Positions 43,415-52,868 are shown, numbered from the stretch's first letter. The stretch: DNA of 64,000 nt from Steroidobacter gossypii (GCF_016801985.1 NZ_JAEVLS010000005.1:62001-126000); one strand, 5' to 3'. The notes: generated by a model not told the origin, from the sequence alone. Program-made: numbers and translations.

Positions 43415-45028
43415 TCAGAAGCTGGCGAACACGACCCCGTGGCCCGGAAACGTCAGCCGCTGCCCCTGCAGCACGCCCGCCGCTATTCCGACGCTTTCGA
43501 TCTGCTGCGTGCCGGCCGGTACGGCAATGGCTGTTTGCGTCGGCTCGGGCGACAGATTGAAGGCGGCGAACACGCGGGAGTCGCCGCTGCATCGGGTGAA
43601 CGCCAGCAGCGGCTCCGGCACATCGATGAAATTGATGTCGCCCCATCGCAAGGCTGGATGACGCTTGCGCCAATGCAGGAATGCGCGGGTGTTATTGAGC
43701 ACCGAATGCCGGTCAGCCCGCTGCTTCTCGACATTCACCCGACGATGCTCGGCAGGCACGGGCAACCACGGTGCCACCGAGCTGAAACCTGCATGCTCGC
43801 TGTCGTTCCACGGCATCGGCGTTCGACATCCATCGCGGCCTCGGAAGTTCGGCCAGAACGCGATGCCGTACGGATCGCGCAGCGACTCGAACGGCAGGTC
43901 CGCTTCGGAGAGTCCCAGCTCCTCGCCCTGATATAGACACACCGAACCGCGCAGCGAGCAAAGCAATGCGATCAATTGGTTGGCAAGGCATGGCGTTGGA
44001 CGGGCGCCGCCCCAACGCGTCACGACACGCCGGACGTCGTGATTGGAGAACGCCCAGCACGGCCAGCCCTCCGACAGCCTGGCCTCGAAACCTTCGACCA
44101 CCGAACGAATATGTCGGGCCGAATACTGTTCGGACAGCAGCTCGAAGCTATAGCCCATGTGCAGGCGATTGCCTGTCGTGTACTCGGCGGTGGTCGCGAT
44201 CGAGTCCTCGGATGAGATTTCAGCGAGCGATGCCGTGTGCGGATACTCATCCAGCAGCTCGCGCAGCTCGGCAAGAAACTGCAGATTCTCCGGCTGCGTG
44301 TTGTCGTAGCGGTGATATTGATAGGCGTACGGATTCTCCGGACTGAAGCCGCCGGTGCGGCGTTCAGACGCCGGCTTGGGCGGATTGTCGCGCAGCAGCC
44401 GGTCGTGGAAACAAAAGTTCACCGCATCCAGGCGCAGCCCGTCCACGCCCTTGTCCAGCCAGAAACGCACATTCGCCAGCACCGCGCGGCGCAACTCGGG
44501 CTGATGGAAATTCAGGTCGGGCTGTGACGCCAGGAAGTTATGCAGGTAGTACTGACGGCGGCGCGGCTCCCAGCGCCAGGCGACGCCGCCGAAGATCGAG
44601 AGCCAATTGTTGGGCGGCGTGCCGTCGGGCTTGGGATCGGCCCACACGTACCAGTCGGCTTTGGGATTGTCACGGCTCTGCCGGCTTTCGCGAAACCAGG
44701 GGTGCTCGATGGAGGTGTGACTGAGCACCTGGTCGATCATCACTTTCAAGCCGAGCTCGTGGGCTCGGCCGAGCAGCCGATCGAAATCGGCCATGTCGCC
44801 GAACAAGGGATCGACGGCGCGATAATCGGCGACGTCGTAGCCGAAGTCGGCCATGGGCGAGCGAAAGAATGGCGCGATCCAGATGGCATCCACGCCGAGC
44901 TCCGCCACATAGTCGAGTCGCTGCACGATGCCAGGCAGATCGCCGACGCCATCGCCGTTGCTGTCAACGAAGCTGCGCGGATAGATCTCGTAAATCACCC
45001 CGCCACGCCACCACGGCTGTATGGTCAT
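43415..45028 (-). CDS. Alpha-glucosidase (GH13 oligo-1,6-/alpha-1,4-glucosidase group)
   Basis: The protein has 537 aa from ATG 45028 (MTIQPWWRGGVIYEIYPRSF), the normal family start; a start at 45067 would add 13 unrelated residues. No signal peptide, so cytoplasmic. GH13 signatures: DQVLSH near 99-104, GLRLDAVN with nucleophile D201, LAEISSED with acid E270, FSNHD with D331. It would hydrolyse imported malto-oligosaccharides to glucose. It is a separate unit with its own copy of the LacI-type operator, so co-regulated with the uptake operon. Confidence 0.92.
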   Translation of the reverse strand: MTIQPWWRGGVIYEIYPRSFVDSNGDGVGDLPGIVQRLDYVAELGVDAIWIAPFFRSPMADFGYDVADYRAVDPLFGDMADFDRLLGRAHELGLKVMIDQVLSHTSIEHPWFRESRQSRDNPKADWYVWADPKPDGTPPNNWLSIFGGVAWRWEPRRRQYYLHNFLASQPDLNFHQPELRRAVLANVRFWLDKGVDGLRLDAVNFCFHDRLLRDNPPKPASERRTGGFSPENPYAYQYHRYDNTQPENLQFLAELRELLDEYPHTASLAEISSEDSIATTAEYTTGNRLHMGYSFELLSEQYSARHIRSVVEGFEARLSEGWPCWAFSNHDVRRVVTRWGGARPTPCLANQLIALLCSLRGSVCLYQGEELGLSEADLPFESLRDPYGIAFWPNFRGRDGCRTPMPWNDSEHAGFSSVAPWLPVPAEHRRVNVEKQRADRHSVLNNTRAFLHWRKRHPALRWGDINFIDVPEPLLAFTRCSGDSRVFAAFNLSPEPTQTAIAVPAGTQQIESVGIAAGVLQGQRLTFPGHGVVFASF

Positions 45029-45102
45029 CCTTCCGCGTCCCCTCGAGTCCTGCGTTTCGACGCGCAAAGATTACTCAAAGGACCCCGCCGGATTCGACGG
45101 CC

Positions 45103-45119
45103 TGCATACGTATTCATGA
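45103..45119. promoter_or_regulatory. LacI-family (maltose-type) operator, copy 2
   Basis: The same 17 bases as at 43378-43394, here 75 bases upstream of the alpha-glucosidase start codon. No LacI-family gene is in the window, so the repressor must be encoded elsewhere. Confidence 0.65.
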
Positions 45120-45133
45120 GACCGAGACGAAAC

Positions 45134-45160
45134 GAGCGCCCCCGATGCTGGGGGTCGCTC
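45134..45160 (-). terminator. Hairpin after the acyltransferase-like gene
   Basis: GAGCGCCCCC (45134-45143) pairs with GGGGGTCGCTC (45150-45160) with one bulged T. It lies 27 bases beyond the minus-strand stop codon and lacks a T-run. Confidence 0.4.
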
Positions 45161-45187
45161 GCGTGGCGCCGGTGAACGTTCAGAGCG

Positions 45188-46435
45188 TCACAGATAACTG
45201 AGCCACCAATCGCGTCGCTCGCGTTTCACGCGCGCGAACCACGAAGAAAGTGGATACAGCATCAGCAACACGGCCACCCAGGTGAGATAGACCACCGGCA
45301 GCGTGTATCCATAGCCTCGCGTCGCGCCGGAGAATCTCGACAGGAAGTCGAAGTACCAGAACGCCGGCAGTCCGCCGAGCACACCTATGATCAGCGCGAC
45401 GCTGTGCGCCACGTAGATGTGCAGCACATAGGTGAACAGCGGGGTGCGGCCAAACGCCAGCAGAACGTTTCGCAACGGCCCGGCCACCCGCTCCAGTGCG
45501 AGGAACAGCAGCATCGACACGCCGAGCGTCACCAGCACGTACATCAGCGAAGGCGGATACTTGGAAACGTTGATGAACGACAGCACGGTCATGATGGCGC
45601 TCGACTGCACCGACCACGGCGCCGGATCGCCATAACCGTTGATTGCACGTAGCGCGATGAAGGCCGCTAGAAAGCCCAGCGCGAGCGTGAGCACACTGCG
45701 CCTGCGCGGCCCGGGCGCCTGGCGAAAGATGAATCCGAGCCCGTAGCCGAGACACATCACGCCGAACCAGGGGATCACTGGATACGGAATGAAACCTCGC
45801 AAGAACAACGTCGGGCCCGGCTGCATGGTCATGAACCACGCCTGCGTCCACATACCGAGCTGCGCGGCGTCGACCAATGATGCGAGCCATTGATGTCCGA
45901 CGACGATGGCGACGCCCAACGCGAGCACGGCATGTGCAGGCAAACGCACCACCGCCGCCATCAGAATCATGCTGGCGCCGATCGCCCAGATCACTTGCAT
46001 GAACGCGAGCGGCGGTCCCCAGTTGAAGCCGAAGCCGATCAGCGAAAATTCGAGCACGATCAGCCACAGGCCGCGGGTCAACAGAAAGGTGCTGAGATCG
46101 GCCGGCGCCTTGCCATTGGCCCGCTGCATGAAGATGGACACGCCCGCCAGAAACACGAACGTGGGCGCGCACAGGTGTGTGATCCAGCGCGTCATGAACA
46201 AGATCGGGCTGGTCTGTGTCAGATCCGTCGGGCTGAATACGAACGCGGGCTCGTGCACGTAGTCACGAACGTGATCCAGCACCATGAGCACGATCACGAG
46301 ACCGCGCAGCAGATCAATCGCATCCAGACGCAATGCACCGGCACGCGTGAGCGCGGCGTGATGCGTGCGGGTCAATGCAGCGTCGCGCGGGCTGACGAAT
46401 TCGGGCGCGACCGAGGCCTGGGCGCTTGGGTCCAT
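45188..46435 (-). CDS. DUF1624/heparan-alpha-glucosaminide N-acetyltransferase-like membrane protein
   Basis: The protein has 415 aa from ATG 46435, preceded by CGGAGTG; a longer frame to 46516 lacks support. There are about ten membrane segments. Key motif: RLDAIDLLRGLVIVLMVLDHVRDYVH, with the His of the VLDHVRD motif typical of DUF1624/HGSNAT-like membrane acyltransferases, then THLCAPTFVFLAGVSIFM and LAFGRTPLFTYVLHIYVAH. It probably transfers an acyl group to a sugar or other acceptor across the inner membrane. Acceptor unknown. No operon partner. Confidence 0.82.
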   Translation of the reverse strand: MDPSAQASVAPEFVSPRDAALTRTHHAALTRAGALRLDAIDLLRGLVIVLMVLDHVRDYVHEPAFVFSPTDLTQTSPILFMTRWITHLCAPTFVFLAGVSIFMQRANGKAPADLSTFLLTRGLWLIVLEFSLIGFGFNWGPPLAFMQVIWAIGASMILMAAVVRLPAHAVLALGVAIVVGHQWLASLVDAAQLGMWTQAWFMTMQPGPTLFLRGFIPYPVIPWFGVMCLGYGLGFIFRQAPGPRRRSVLTLALGFLAAFIALRAINGYGDPAPWSVQSSAIMTVLSFINVSKYPPSLMYVLVTLGVSMLLFLALERVAGPLRNVLLAFGRTPLFTYVLHIYVAHSVALIIGVLGGLPAFWYFDFLSRFSGATRGYGYTLPVVYLTWVAVLLMLYPLSSWFARVKRERRDWWLSYL

Positions 46436-46566
46436 GCTGACACTCCGAGATGTCGAGGGGTTCCGGAAGGACGTTCCGGCCCGCGTATTGGCGCATAGTC
46501 TACGCGCCAACTGCACCTACTTTGGTCAGCGTTGGCAACCGGCGCTAGCCATTGCGCACAGCAAGA

Positions 46567-47772
46567 CTAACGGGCAAGTACGCTCGCGAGCGTCTCGCAG
46601 GCGAAGTCGATCTCGGAGCGTTTGATGAGCAGCGGCGGCGCGATCCGCAAGGTATGGACGTGCGTGTCCTTGGCAAGCAGCCCTTTGTCACGCAAACGTT
46701 CGCAATATTTGTAAGCACCGCCCGCGTGCGGATGCAGTTCCATGGCGATCATCAAACCGCGACCACGCACCTCGCGGATCAAGTCGCTGTTGATGGCCCG
46801 CAGCTGCTTGAGCAAATACTCTCCCTGGATGCGCGCGTTCTCGATCATTCCCTCTTCCACCAGCACACGCAGCGCCGCGCGAGCAATTGCGCACGCCAAT
46901 GGATTGCCGCCGAAGGTGCTGCCATGGGTGCCCGGTTGCAACACACGCAGCACATCGTTGTTCGCCAACACCGCGGATACAGGGTAGAAGCCGCCCGACA
47001 ATGCCTTGCCGAGCAAGGTGAGATCCGACTGGATGTCTTCGTGCTCCTGCGCAAGCAGCTTGCCGGTGCGGCCCAATCCTGTCTGAATCTCATCGAGCAC
47101 CAGCACGACATTTCTTTCGCTACACAGCTCGCGCACACGCTTGAAGTAGCCCGCTGGCGGCATCAGCACGCCGGCCTCCCCTTGTATCGGCTCGACCAGG
47201 AAAGCCACAGTGTTGCCATCGATGGCTTCAGCCAGCGCATCGAAGTCGCCGAACGGCACGGTTTTGAAACCGGGCGCGAACGGACCGTAATTGCCATGCG
47301 CGAGCGGATCGGTGCTGAAGCCGATGACGCCGAGAGTGCGCCCGTGAAAATTATTGGCGCAGGTGATGATGTTGGCCGCGTTCGGCGCCACGCCTTTGAC
47401 TTCGTAACCCCACTTGCGCGTCACCTTGAGCGCCGACTCCACGGCTTCCGCGCCGCTGTTCATCGGCAGAATCATTCTGGCGCCAGTGAGCTTCTCCAGC
47501 TCCTGATACAACAGCGGCAGCTGATCGTTGCGAAATGCGCGAGACGTGAGAGTGAGCCGCCGCGCCTGCTCGGTCATGGCGGCGAGAATCTTCGGATGAC
47601 AATGCCCTTGATTGAGCGCCGAGTACGCCGACAAACAATCCAGGTAGCGCTTGCCTTCGGTGTCCCAGACCCAGACGCCTTCGCCGCGTGTCAAAGTGAC
47701 TTCTAACGGCTTGTAGTTGCGCGCACCGAGCCGCGACTCGATGGCATACAGATCGTTAGCAGATAAATTCAT
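46567..47772 (-). CDS. rocD: Ornithine--oxo-acid aminotransferase
   Basis: The protein has 401 aa. It is closely ornithine-aminotransferase-like: [92 protein letters not shown] with D227, and PLP lysine K256 ([15 protein letters not shown]). It converts ornithine and 2-oxoglutarate to glutamate semialdehyde and glutamate, linking arginine breakdown to proline and glutamate. Divergent from an N-formylglutamate amidohydrolase gene. Confidence 0.94.
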   Translation of the reverse strand: MNLSANDLYAIESRLGARNYKPLEVTLTRGEGVWVWDTEGKRYLDCLSAYSALNQGHCHPKILAAMTEQARRLTLTSRAFRNDQLPLLYQELEKLTGARMILPMNSGAEAVESALKVTRKWGYEVKGVAPNAANIITCANNFHGRTLGVIGFSTDPLAHGNYGPFAPGFKTVPFGDFDALAEAIDGNTVAFLVEPIQGEAGVLMPPAGYFKRVRELCSERNVVLVLDEIQTGLGRTGKLLAQEHEDIQSDLTLLGKALSGGFYPVSAVLANNDVLRVLQPGTHGSTFGGNPLACAIARAALRVLVEEGMIENARIQGEYLLKQLRAINSDLIREVRGRGLMIAMELHPHAGGAYKYCERLRDKGLLAKDTHVHTLRIAPPLLIKRSEIDFACETLASVLAR

Positions 47773-47826
47773 GGGGCACCCGTCGACAGATTAGAGGCGG
47801 CGGCGCGCACGATGTCAATGATTCTC

Positions 47827-47861
47827 CAGAATTGCATGCGCGGGCGCGCTATGTAATTCTG
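47827..47861. promoter_or_regulatory. Inverted repeat in the rocD promoter region
   Basis: CAGAATT (47827-47833) and AATTCTG (47855-47861) form a perfect inverted repeat with a 21-base spacer; ATTCTCCAGAAT at 47821-47832 overlaps it as a shorter near-palindrome. It lies between two divergent amino-acid genes, where a regulator would be expected to bind. Confidence 0.35.
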
Positions 47862-47887
47862 CCGACGAAAATGCAAGCAAACTGCTG

Positions 47888-48655
47888 ATGTCGCACCTCA
47901 TTGCCGGCACCAACCCGTGGCCCGAGGCGGTTGAAGTCGTAAACGCATCGGGTCGCTCGCCGTTCGTGCTGATCTGCGAACACGCCTCGAACTACATCCC
48001 GGCCGAATACCGGCGGCTCGGCCTGGACGAGCAGCAACTGGCTCGTCACATCGCCTGGGATATCGGCGCCGCCAACATCACACGCGCCTTGTTGGAACGG
48101 CTCGATGCCGCGGCGTTTCTCGGTCGTTATTCACGGCTGCTGATCGATTTGAATCGGCCGCTGCACGTGGCCGACAGCATTCCAGTGCGCTCGGAGGCCA
48201 CCGACATTCCGGGCAACCATTCGCTGAATGCCGCCGAGAAGGAACGTCGCCGGCAACGCATCTTTTATCCCTTTCAGAACCAGCTGCGATCGCATCTGGA
48301 ACAACGCATCGCCGAGGGCCGGCGCAATGTGCTGGTCGCGATCCACAGCTTCACCCCGGTGTACCTGGGCCAACATCGCTCGTGGCACGCCGGAGTGCTG
48401 TTCGAAAAGTCGCAAGCGCTCGGCCAGGCGCTCATCGCGCAGCTGAGGCAAGATCCGTTGCTCAATGTCGACGCGAACGTGCCCTATGGCGTGAGCGCCG
48501 ATGCCGACTATGCGTTGGTCGTGCATGGCGATCAGATGGGCAACCCGGCGGTGCTGATCGAAATCCGCAATGATCTGATCGCCGACAGCGACGGCGTGGA
48601 AACCTGGGCCGATAAACTGGAGCGTGCGTTACGCGCTGTCGAACCGCTGAGCTGA
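47888..48655 (+). CDS. N-formylglutamate amidohydrolase family protein
   Basis: The protein has 255 aa. Family motifs: FVLICEHASNYIP, AWDIGAANITRALLERLDAAAFLGRYSRLLIDLNRP, LVAIHSFTPVYLG and VLIEIRNDLI. The conserved His, Asp and Glu residues in these blocks form the predicted metal site. HutG-type enzymes hydrolyse N-formylglutamate to glutamate and formate at the end of histidine breakdown, but members outside hut operons may act on other N-acyl amino acids. No other hut gene is nearby. It is divergent from rocD. Confidence 0.88.
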   Translation: MSHLIAGTNPWPEAVEVVNASGRSPFVLICEHASNYIPAEYRRLGLDEQQLARHIAWDIGAANITRALLERLDAAAFLGRYSRLLIDLNRPLHVADSIPVRSEATDIPGNHSLNAAEKERRRQRIFYPFQNQLRSHLEQRIAEGRRNVLVAIHSFTPVYLGQHRSWHAGVLFEKSQALGQALIAQLRQDPLLNVDANVPYGVSADADYALVVHGDQMGNPAVLIEIRNDLIADSDGVETWADKLERALRAVEPLS

Positions 48656-48701
48656 CGGGCGCCGACATTCCGCGCCCGCCGACTCGTTCTTTAGTGCCCC
48701 T

Positions 48702-49682
48702 TCAGCCCCACAACGACGCCGAGGGCCACGACATCACGCCCGTGCTGTCATACTGAATCGCATCCGGCCAGTCCGCCGCCTGCAACAAAGGTCCATCGAG
48801 ATCCACCACCTCGCATAGCTGCGCCAGCACCATGCCAGGCGCCATGCCGATCGAGCCCGTCACCATACAGCCCACCATCAACCGCATCCCTTGGGCGCGT
48901 GCCGCGTTGGCGAGCTCCAGCGCGGCGGTGAGCCCACCGGTCTTGTCGAGCTTGATATTCACAAACTCATAGCGACTCTTCAGCCGCTCGAGGTCGGCGA
49001 TCGTATCGATCGCCTCATCCGCGCACACGGGAATCGGCGACTGCCCGGCCACCAACTCATCGTCGCCGTCGACCGGCACCGGCTGCTCCAACAGGTCGAC
49101 TCGCAACTCCGCCAGTCTCGGTCCCAGCGCATACAGCGTCTTCACATCCCATGCCTGGTTCGCATCCACGATCAAACGCGAGTTCGGCGCGCCTCGCCGT
49201 ACGGCGCGAACACATTCGAGCGGCTGCTCTTTGTTGACTTTGATCTTGAGCCAACGGTACTGCGCCAGCTCGCGCGCGGTCTTCTCATATTCTTCGACGG
49301 AGCGGATGCCAATCGTCACCGCGCTGGCGATTTCTCTTTCATTACCGACGCCGGCCAGCTCCCACACGCGCCGCCCACTGCGCTTCGCCTCCAGATCCCA
49401 CAACGCCGCGTCGACCGCATTGCGCGCACCGCCGATTGGCAGCACCTTCAGCAACTCGGCGCGCGTGATCCCTGCTTCGATCCTGGCTCGCACCGCTTCG
49501 AGCTGCGCCAGCATCCCATCCGGCGTCTCGCCGTGATAATCGACGCCCGCAGCTTCACCGCGCCCGATCAAAGAGCCGTCCTGCAGCTGGACGACGATGA
49601 CGTCGCTATTGGTGTAGGTGGCGCGCGCGATGACAAACGGCTCACGCAGCGGCCAGGATTTCTTTTGAACGGTAAGTTTCAC
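48702..49682 (-). CDS. Dipeptide epimerase (L-Ala-D/L-Glu type, enolase superfamily)
   Basis: The protein has 326 aa. Start: GTG 49682 with AGGAG 7 bases upstream, giving MKLTVQKKSWPLREPF. A longer frame to 49817 would run into the divergent gene. Muconate-lactonizing subgroup residues: K146/K148 of the KxK motif (WLKIKVNK), metal ligands D173, E199 and D222 (VDANQAW, LLEQP, CADEA) and K244 (VNIKLDK). It interconverts L,D- and L,L-dipeptides such as those from murein. The exact dipeptide is unproven. Confidence 0.9.
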   Translation of the reverse strand: MKLTVQKKSWPLREPFVIARATYTNSDVIVVQLQDGSLIGRGEAAGVDYHGETPDGMLAQLEAVRARIEAGITRAELLKVLPIGGARNAVDAALWDLEAKRSGRRVWELAGVGNEREIASAVTIGIRSVEEYEKTARELAQYRWLKIKVNKEQPLECVRAVRRGAPNSRLIVDANQAWDVKTLYALGPRLAELRVDLLEQPVPVDGDDELVAGQSPIPVCADEAIDTIADLERLKSRYEFVNIKLDKTGGLTAALELANAARAQGMRLMVGCMVTGSIGMAPGMVLAQLCEVVDLDGPLLQAADWPDAIQYDSTGVMSWPSASLWG

Positions 49683-49815
49683 AACGACTCCTGTCTCGAA
49701 CTGTCCGCAACTCTGCTGAACGACACCCCCAAGCCAAGGATACAGAAACCCAGTCGGAAACGGCGATTGGCGATCAAAGGATCGTGCTGCAGCCCATCGG
49801 GTAGAATGCCTGCCC

Positions 49816-50433
49816 ATGACGATTCAAGCCCTGTTCCCCACCTACGTTTACGCCGCCCCGCTCCAGCGCGGCGACTGGCGCAAGCTCAACAAGCAGCTGC
49901 TGCGCGAGTGCCTGCAGTTGCAGATGGACGATGAGGCGGGGAGAAGGTGGTCCAGGAGCAATTATCCTGGCGGCTACACCTCGTACCATTCGGCGCATCG
50001 CATGCAGCAGATTTCACCGACGTTCGCGCAGTTGGAGCGGCAGTTGAATCGGCATGTGAATGCTTTTTTGAAGACGCTGGAGTGGGATATGGAGGGGCGC
50101 GAGCTCGGGATGACGGATTGCTGGGTGAATATCATGCCCCAGCAAGTCGCGCACAGCATGCATCTGCATCCGTTGTCGACGATCAGCGGCACCTATTACG
50201 TGCAAACTCCCCGCGGTTGTGCCGGCTTGAAGTTCGAAGATCCGCGCTTGGAGAAATTCATGGCCGCCCCTCCTCGCCGCGCCGACGCCAGCCCCGCCAA
50301 CCGCCCCTGGTCCGTGGTCCCTGCCGAAGCCGGCAAAGTCGTGCTGTTCGAAAGCTGGCTCCGCCACGAAGTCCCCGCCAACCCCGTCTCCGGCGAACGC
50401 ATCAGCATCAGCTTCAATTACAACTGGTTCTAG
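49816..50433 (+). CDS. TIGR02466-type 2OG-Fe(II) oxygenase family protein
   Basis: The protein has 205 aa. It has the family start MTIQALFPTYVYAA and the iron site residues in a double-stranded beta-helix: H116/H118 in AHSMHLHPLSTISGTYYVQ, H184 in SWLRHEVPANP and R195 in GERISISFNYNW as a likely 2-oxoglutarate anchor. Substrate unknown. It is convergent with the TrxR-like fusion gene, with a 22-base gap. Confidence 0.85.
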   Translation: MTIQALFPTYVYAAPLQRGDWRKLNKQLLRECLQLQMDDEAGRRWSRSNYPGGYTSYHSAHRMQQISPTFAQLERQLNRHVNAFLKTLEWDMEGRELGMTDCWVNIMPQQVAHSMHLHPLSTISGTYYVQTPRGCAGLKFEDPRLEKFMAAPPRRADASPANRPWSVVPAEAGKVVLFESWLRHEVPANPVSGERISISFNYNWF

Positions 50434-50455
50434 CGTGGAATGTGCTCGAGGTCTG

Positions 50456-52132
50456 TCAGCCGAAGACCGCCGGCAACTCCCGCAACACCCGATGCACGAA
50501 CTGAACGCAAACCGAGCCCTCGCCGACCCCGGAAGCAACCCGCTTGACGCTCCCGGACCGAACATCGCCCACAGCGAAAACACCGGGCAAACTGGTCTCC
50601 ATGAGATAAGGCGAGCGACTCATCGGCCACCGGGCCGCCGATAGCTCCTCGCGAGTCAGGTCGGCGCCCGTGCGCACGAATCCCTTTGCGTCAAGATTTA
50701 CGCACTCCTTCAGCCACTCCGTGTTCGGCGCCGCCCCCGTCATCAGAAACACATGACGAATCGGCCGCGTCTCGCTTTCACCGGTGCGGGCATTCGTCCA
50801 CGTCACTCGCTCGAGATCACATTCACCCTCGAGCGCACTGATCTGCGTACGCGTGTGTAAAGTGATATTCGGCGACTCCTCGATCCGTCGAATCAGATAG
50901 TGCGACATCGTCTCGGCCAGCCCGTCCGCCCGCACCATGATGTGCACATGACGACAGCCGCCGGCAAGAAACACCGCCGCCTGGCCCGCCGAGTTGCCAC
51001 CGCCGACAACGATGATCTCCTCCTGCTGACACATCTTCCCTTCCAGATGCGTCGCCGCGTAATACACGCCGACCCCGGTGTACTTCTGCAAATTCGGCAA
51101 CTCCGGTTTCCGGTACTGCGCGCCCGTCGCGATCAACACCGTACGGGCGCGAGCAAAACGACCATCCGCCATCTCCACCCGATACGGCCAGCTATCACAA
51201 TGCAAGGCCACTGCATCACACGCGACATTGAACCTCGCGCCAAACTTCTGTGACTGCACCAATGCACGGCCCGCCAGCGCCTGGCCGGAAATTCCCGTCG
51301 GAAAGCCCAGATAGTTCTCGATGCGCGAACTCGTGCCCGCCTGACCGCCCGGCGCGAAGCTATCGATCACCCTCACATCCAGACCTTCCGAAGCCGCATA
51401 CACCGCACCGGCGAGCCCCGCCGGCCCGGCGCCGACCACCAGCAGATCGTGCACCGCTGTTTCATCGATCTCGGGATTGATCTCCAGAAACTCCGCCACC
51501 TGCCGCAAGCTCGCCTTGCGCAGCGCGCGACCATTGCGGCCGATCACCGCAGGAACATCGTCCACCGTCAAACCGGCCCGTTGCAACAGGCCCTCAGCCT
51601 CCTCATCCACTTCCGCATCGAGATAGAAATGGGGATGCGCATTGCGCGCCAGGAATTCACGCAGCAACAGCGTATGCCCGCAGTACCGCGAGCCGATCAA
51701 AGTCATTTCACTGTTGGGCGCGGAGATGAGCCCCATGCGACGCAGAATGAATGCTCGCATGAAAATCTCGCTGAGCTCCGCGTCGGTTTGCACCACCACG
51801 CGCAGATCGCTGTCCGTGATGACCAGCACCTCGCCAGCCTCACGCACCGTCACGCGAACGAAACCCGGCACGCCACGCAAGGTGCTCATCTCGCCGGCGA
51901 AATCACCAGGCCCGAGCGGCCTGATCCCCTGCTCGACGACGCCCGGCACCGTGATCTGCAGGCTGCCGGCCAGCACCACGATCATCTTGCGCTCGTGATC
52001 GCCCGGCTCGATCAACACCTGACCTTCGGTGGTGACCATATGCACGCCATGCGGCTCCAGACGCGCGATCTGCGCCTTGCTGAGCCGAGGAAACATTTGC
52101 TCGGCGCGCTTCTCATACAGTTCGTTTGGCAT
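50456..52132 (-). CDS. Cyclic-nucleotide-binding / glutaredoxin-like / thioredoxin-reductase-like fusion protein
   Basis: The protein has 558 aa in three modules. Residues ~15-130 are a cNMP-binding-like beta-barrel (GPGDFAGEMSTLRG). Residues ~140-220 are glutaredoxin-like with a single Cys, C151 (LIGSRYCGHTLLLREFL). Residues ~225-558 are a TrxR-type FAD/NAD(P) fold (VVGAGPAGLAGAVYAASEG, VVGGGNSAGQAAVFLAGG, GVFAVGDVRSGSVKRVASGVGEGS). The usual CxxC of thioredoxin reductase is replaced by YAAT near 358-361, so it cannot reduce thioredoxin in the normal way. A DsbA-like protein is encoded 13 bases upstream. Function unknown; a nucleotide- or lipid-controlled flavoprotein is likely. Confidence 0.85.
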   Translation of the reverse strand: MPNELYEKRAEQMFPRLSKAQIARLEPHGVHMVTTEGQVLIEPGDHERKMIVVLAGSLQITVPGVVEQGIRPLGPGDFAGEMSTLRGVPGFVRVTVREAGEVLVITDSDLRVVVQTDAELSEIFMRAFILRRMGLISAPNSEMTLIGSRYCGHTLLLREFLARNAHPHFYLDAEVDEEAEGLLQRAGLTVDDVPAVIGRNGRALRKASLRQVAEFLEINPEIDETAVHDLLVVGAGPAGLAGAVYAASEGLDVRVIDSFAPGGQAGTSSRIENYLGFPTGISGQALAGRALVQSQKFGARFNVACDAVALHCDSWPYRVEMADGRFARARTVLIATGAQYRKPELPNLQKYTGVGVYYAATHLEGKMCQQEEIIVVGGGNSAGQAAVFLAGGCRHVHIMVRADGLAETMSHYLIRRIEESPNITLHTRTQISALEGECDLERVTWTNARTGESETRPIRHVFLMTGAAPNTEWLKECVNLDAKGFVRTGADLTREELSAARWPMSRSPYLMETSLPGVFAVGDVRSGSVKRVASGVGEGSVCVQFVHRVLRELPAVFG

Positions 52133-52145
52133 GACGGATACCGTG

Positions 52146-52685
52146 CTACTTGCGGAGCGTCGCTTCCACTTCGTCGAACAACGATTGCATGCCGGCGGAC
52201 ACGTCGTGGATCACGCCGTTGAGAAAGATGCCGGGCGTGGCGCGCACGCCGCTTCGCTTGCCGCCTTCGATATGCTCGCGGATGCGCTGACGATAGATTT
52301 CGTCATCCATTTCGGCCGTGTAGCGTGACATGTCCAGATTCAGCTGCTCGGCATAGCTGCGGATCTGTGCACTCTTCAGGTGCAGCTGGTGGGCGAACAG
52401 CAGATCGTGCATTTCCCAGAACTTGCCCTGCGCGCCGGCGACCTCGGCCGCCTCGGCCGCGGCCAGCGCGTGCGGATGCAGTCCCTCGAGCGGGAAGTGG
52501 CGGAAGACAAGGCGCACCTGTCCGGGGAAATGATCCAGCAGCAATTTCAGCGACGGCGCTGCTTGCTTGCAGGTAGGACATTCGAAGTCCCCATACTCCA
52601 CCACGGTGACCTTTGCGTGCTCAGGACCGAGGATGTGGTCGATATGGGTCACCGGGACACTCAAGTCGCGCGGGTGCTGATTCAT
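52146..52685 (-). CDS. DsbA-family thioredoxin-fold protein (cytoplasmic, FrnE/NhaA-linked type)
   Basis: The protein has 179 aa from ATG 52685 with GGGAGAACGC upstream. No signal peptide. The active site is C36-P-T-C39 in VEYGDFECPTCKQAAP, and the cis-Pro loop is GVRATPGIFLNG. The domain is the DSBA type with a helical insertion. It probably exchanges disulfides in the cytoplasm. It is transcribed just ahead of the TrxR-like fusion gene (13-base gap), so the two may be partners. Confidence 0.88.
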   Translation of the reverse strand: MNQHPRDLSVPVTHIDHILGPEHAKVTVVEYGDFECPTCKQAAPSLKLLLDHFPGQVRLVFRHFPLEGLHPHALAAAEAAEVAGAQGKFWEMHDLLFAHQLHLKSAQIRSYAEQLNLDMSRYTAEMDDEIYRQRIREHIEGGKRSGVRATPGIFLNGVIHDVSAGMQSLFDEVEATLRK

Positions 52686-52868
52686 GCGTTCTCCCGGGGT
52701 TGGATGATCGGTGCGTCTGGATAGTAGCGCCGTTCGCAGGTCTTGAAGAGAATCGCCGTGCTTTGAATGCACGAGGCACGGATGTCCAGGCCACGTTATC
52801 GGCAATTTCTGCGCAATCGGCCAGAAATGCCGCCGGCGGGGCCACCCCTCTGGTGCTGTCATGCGCCC

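Noticed and set aside
50456-52132. Plain thioredoxin reductase
   Set aside because: The catalytic CxxC is absent and two extra N-terminal domains are present.
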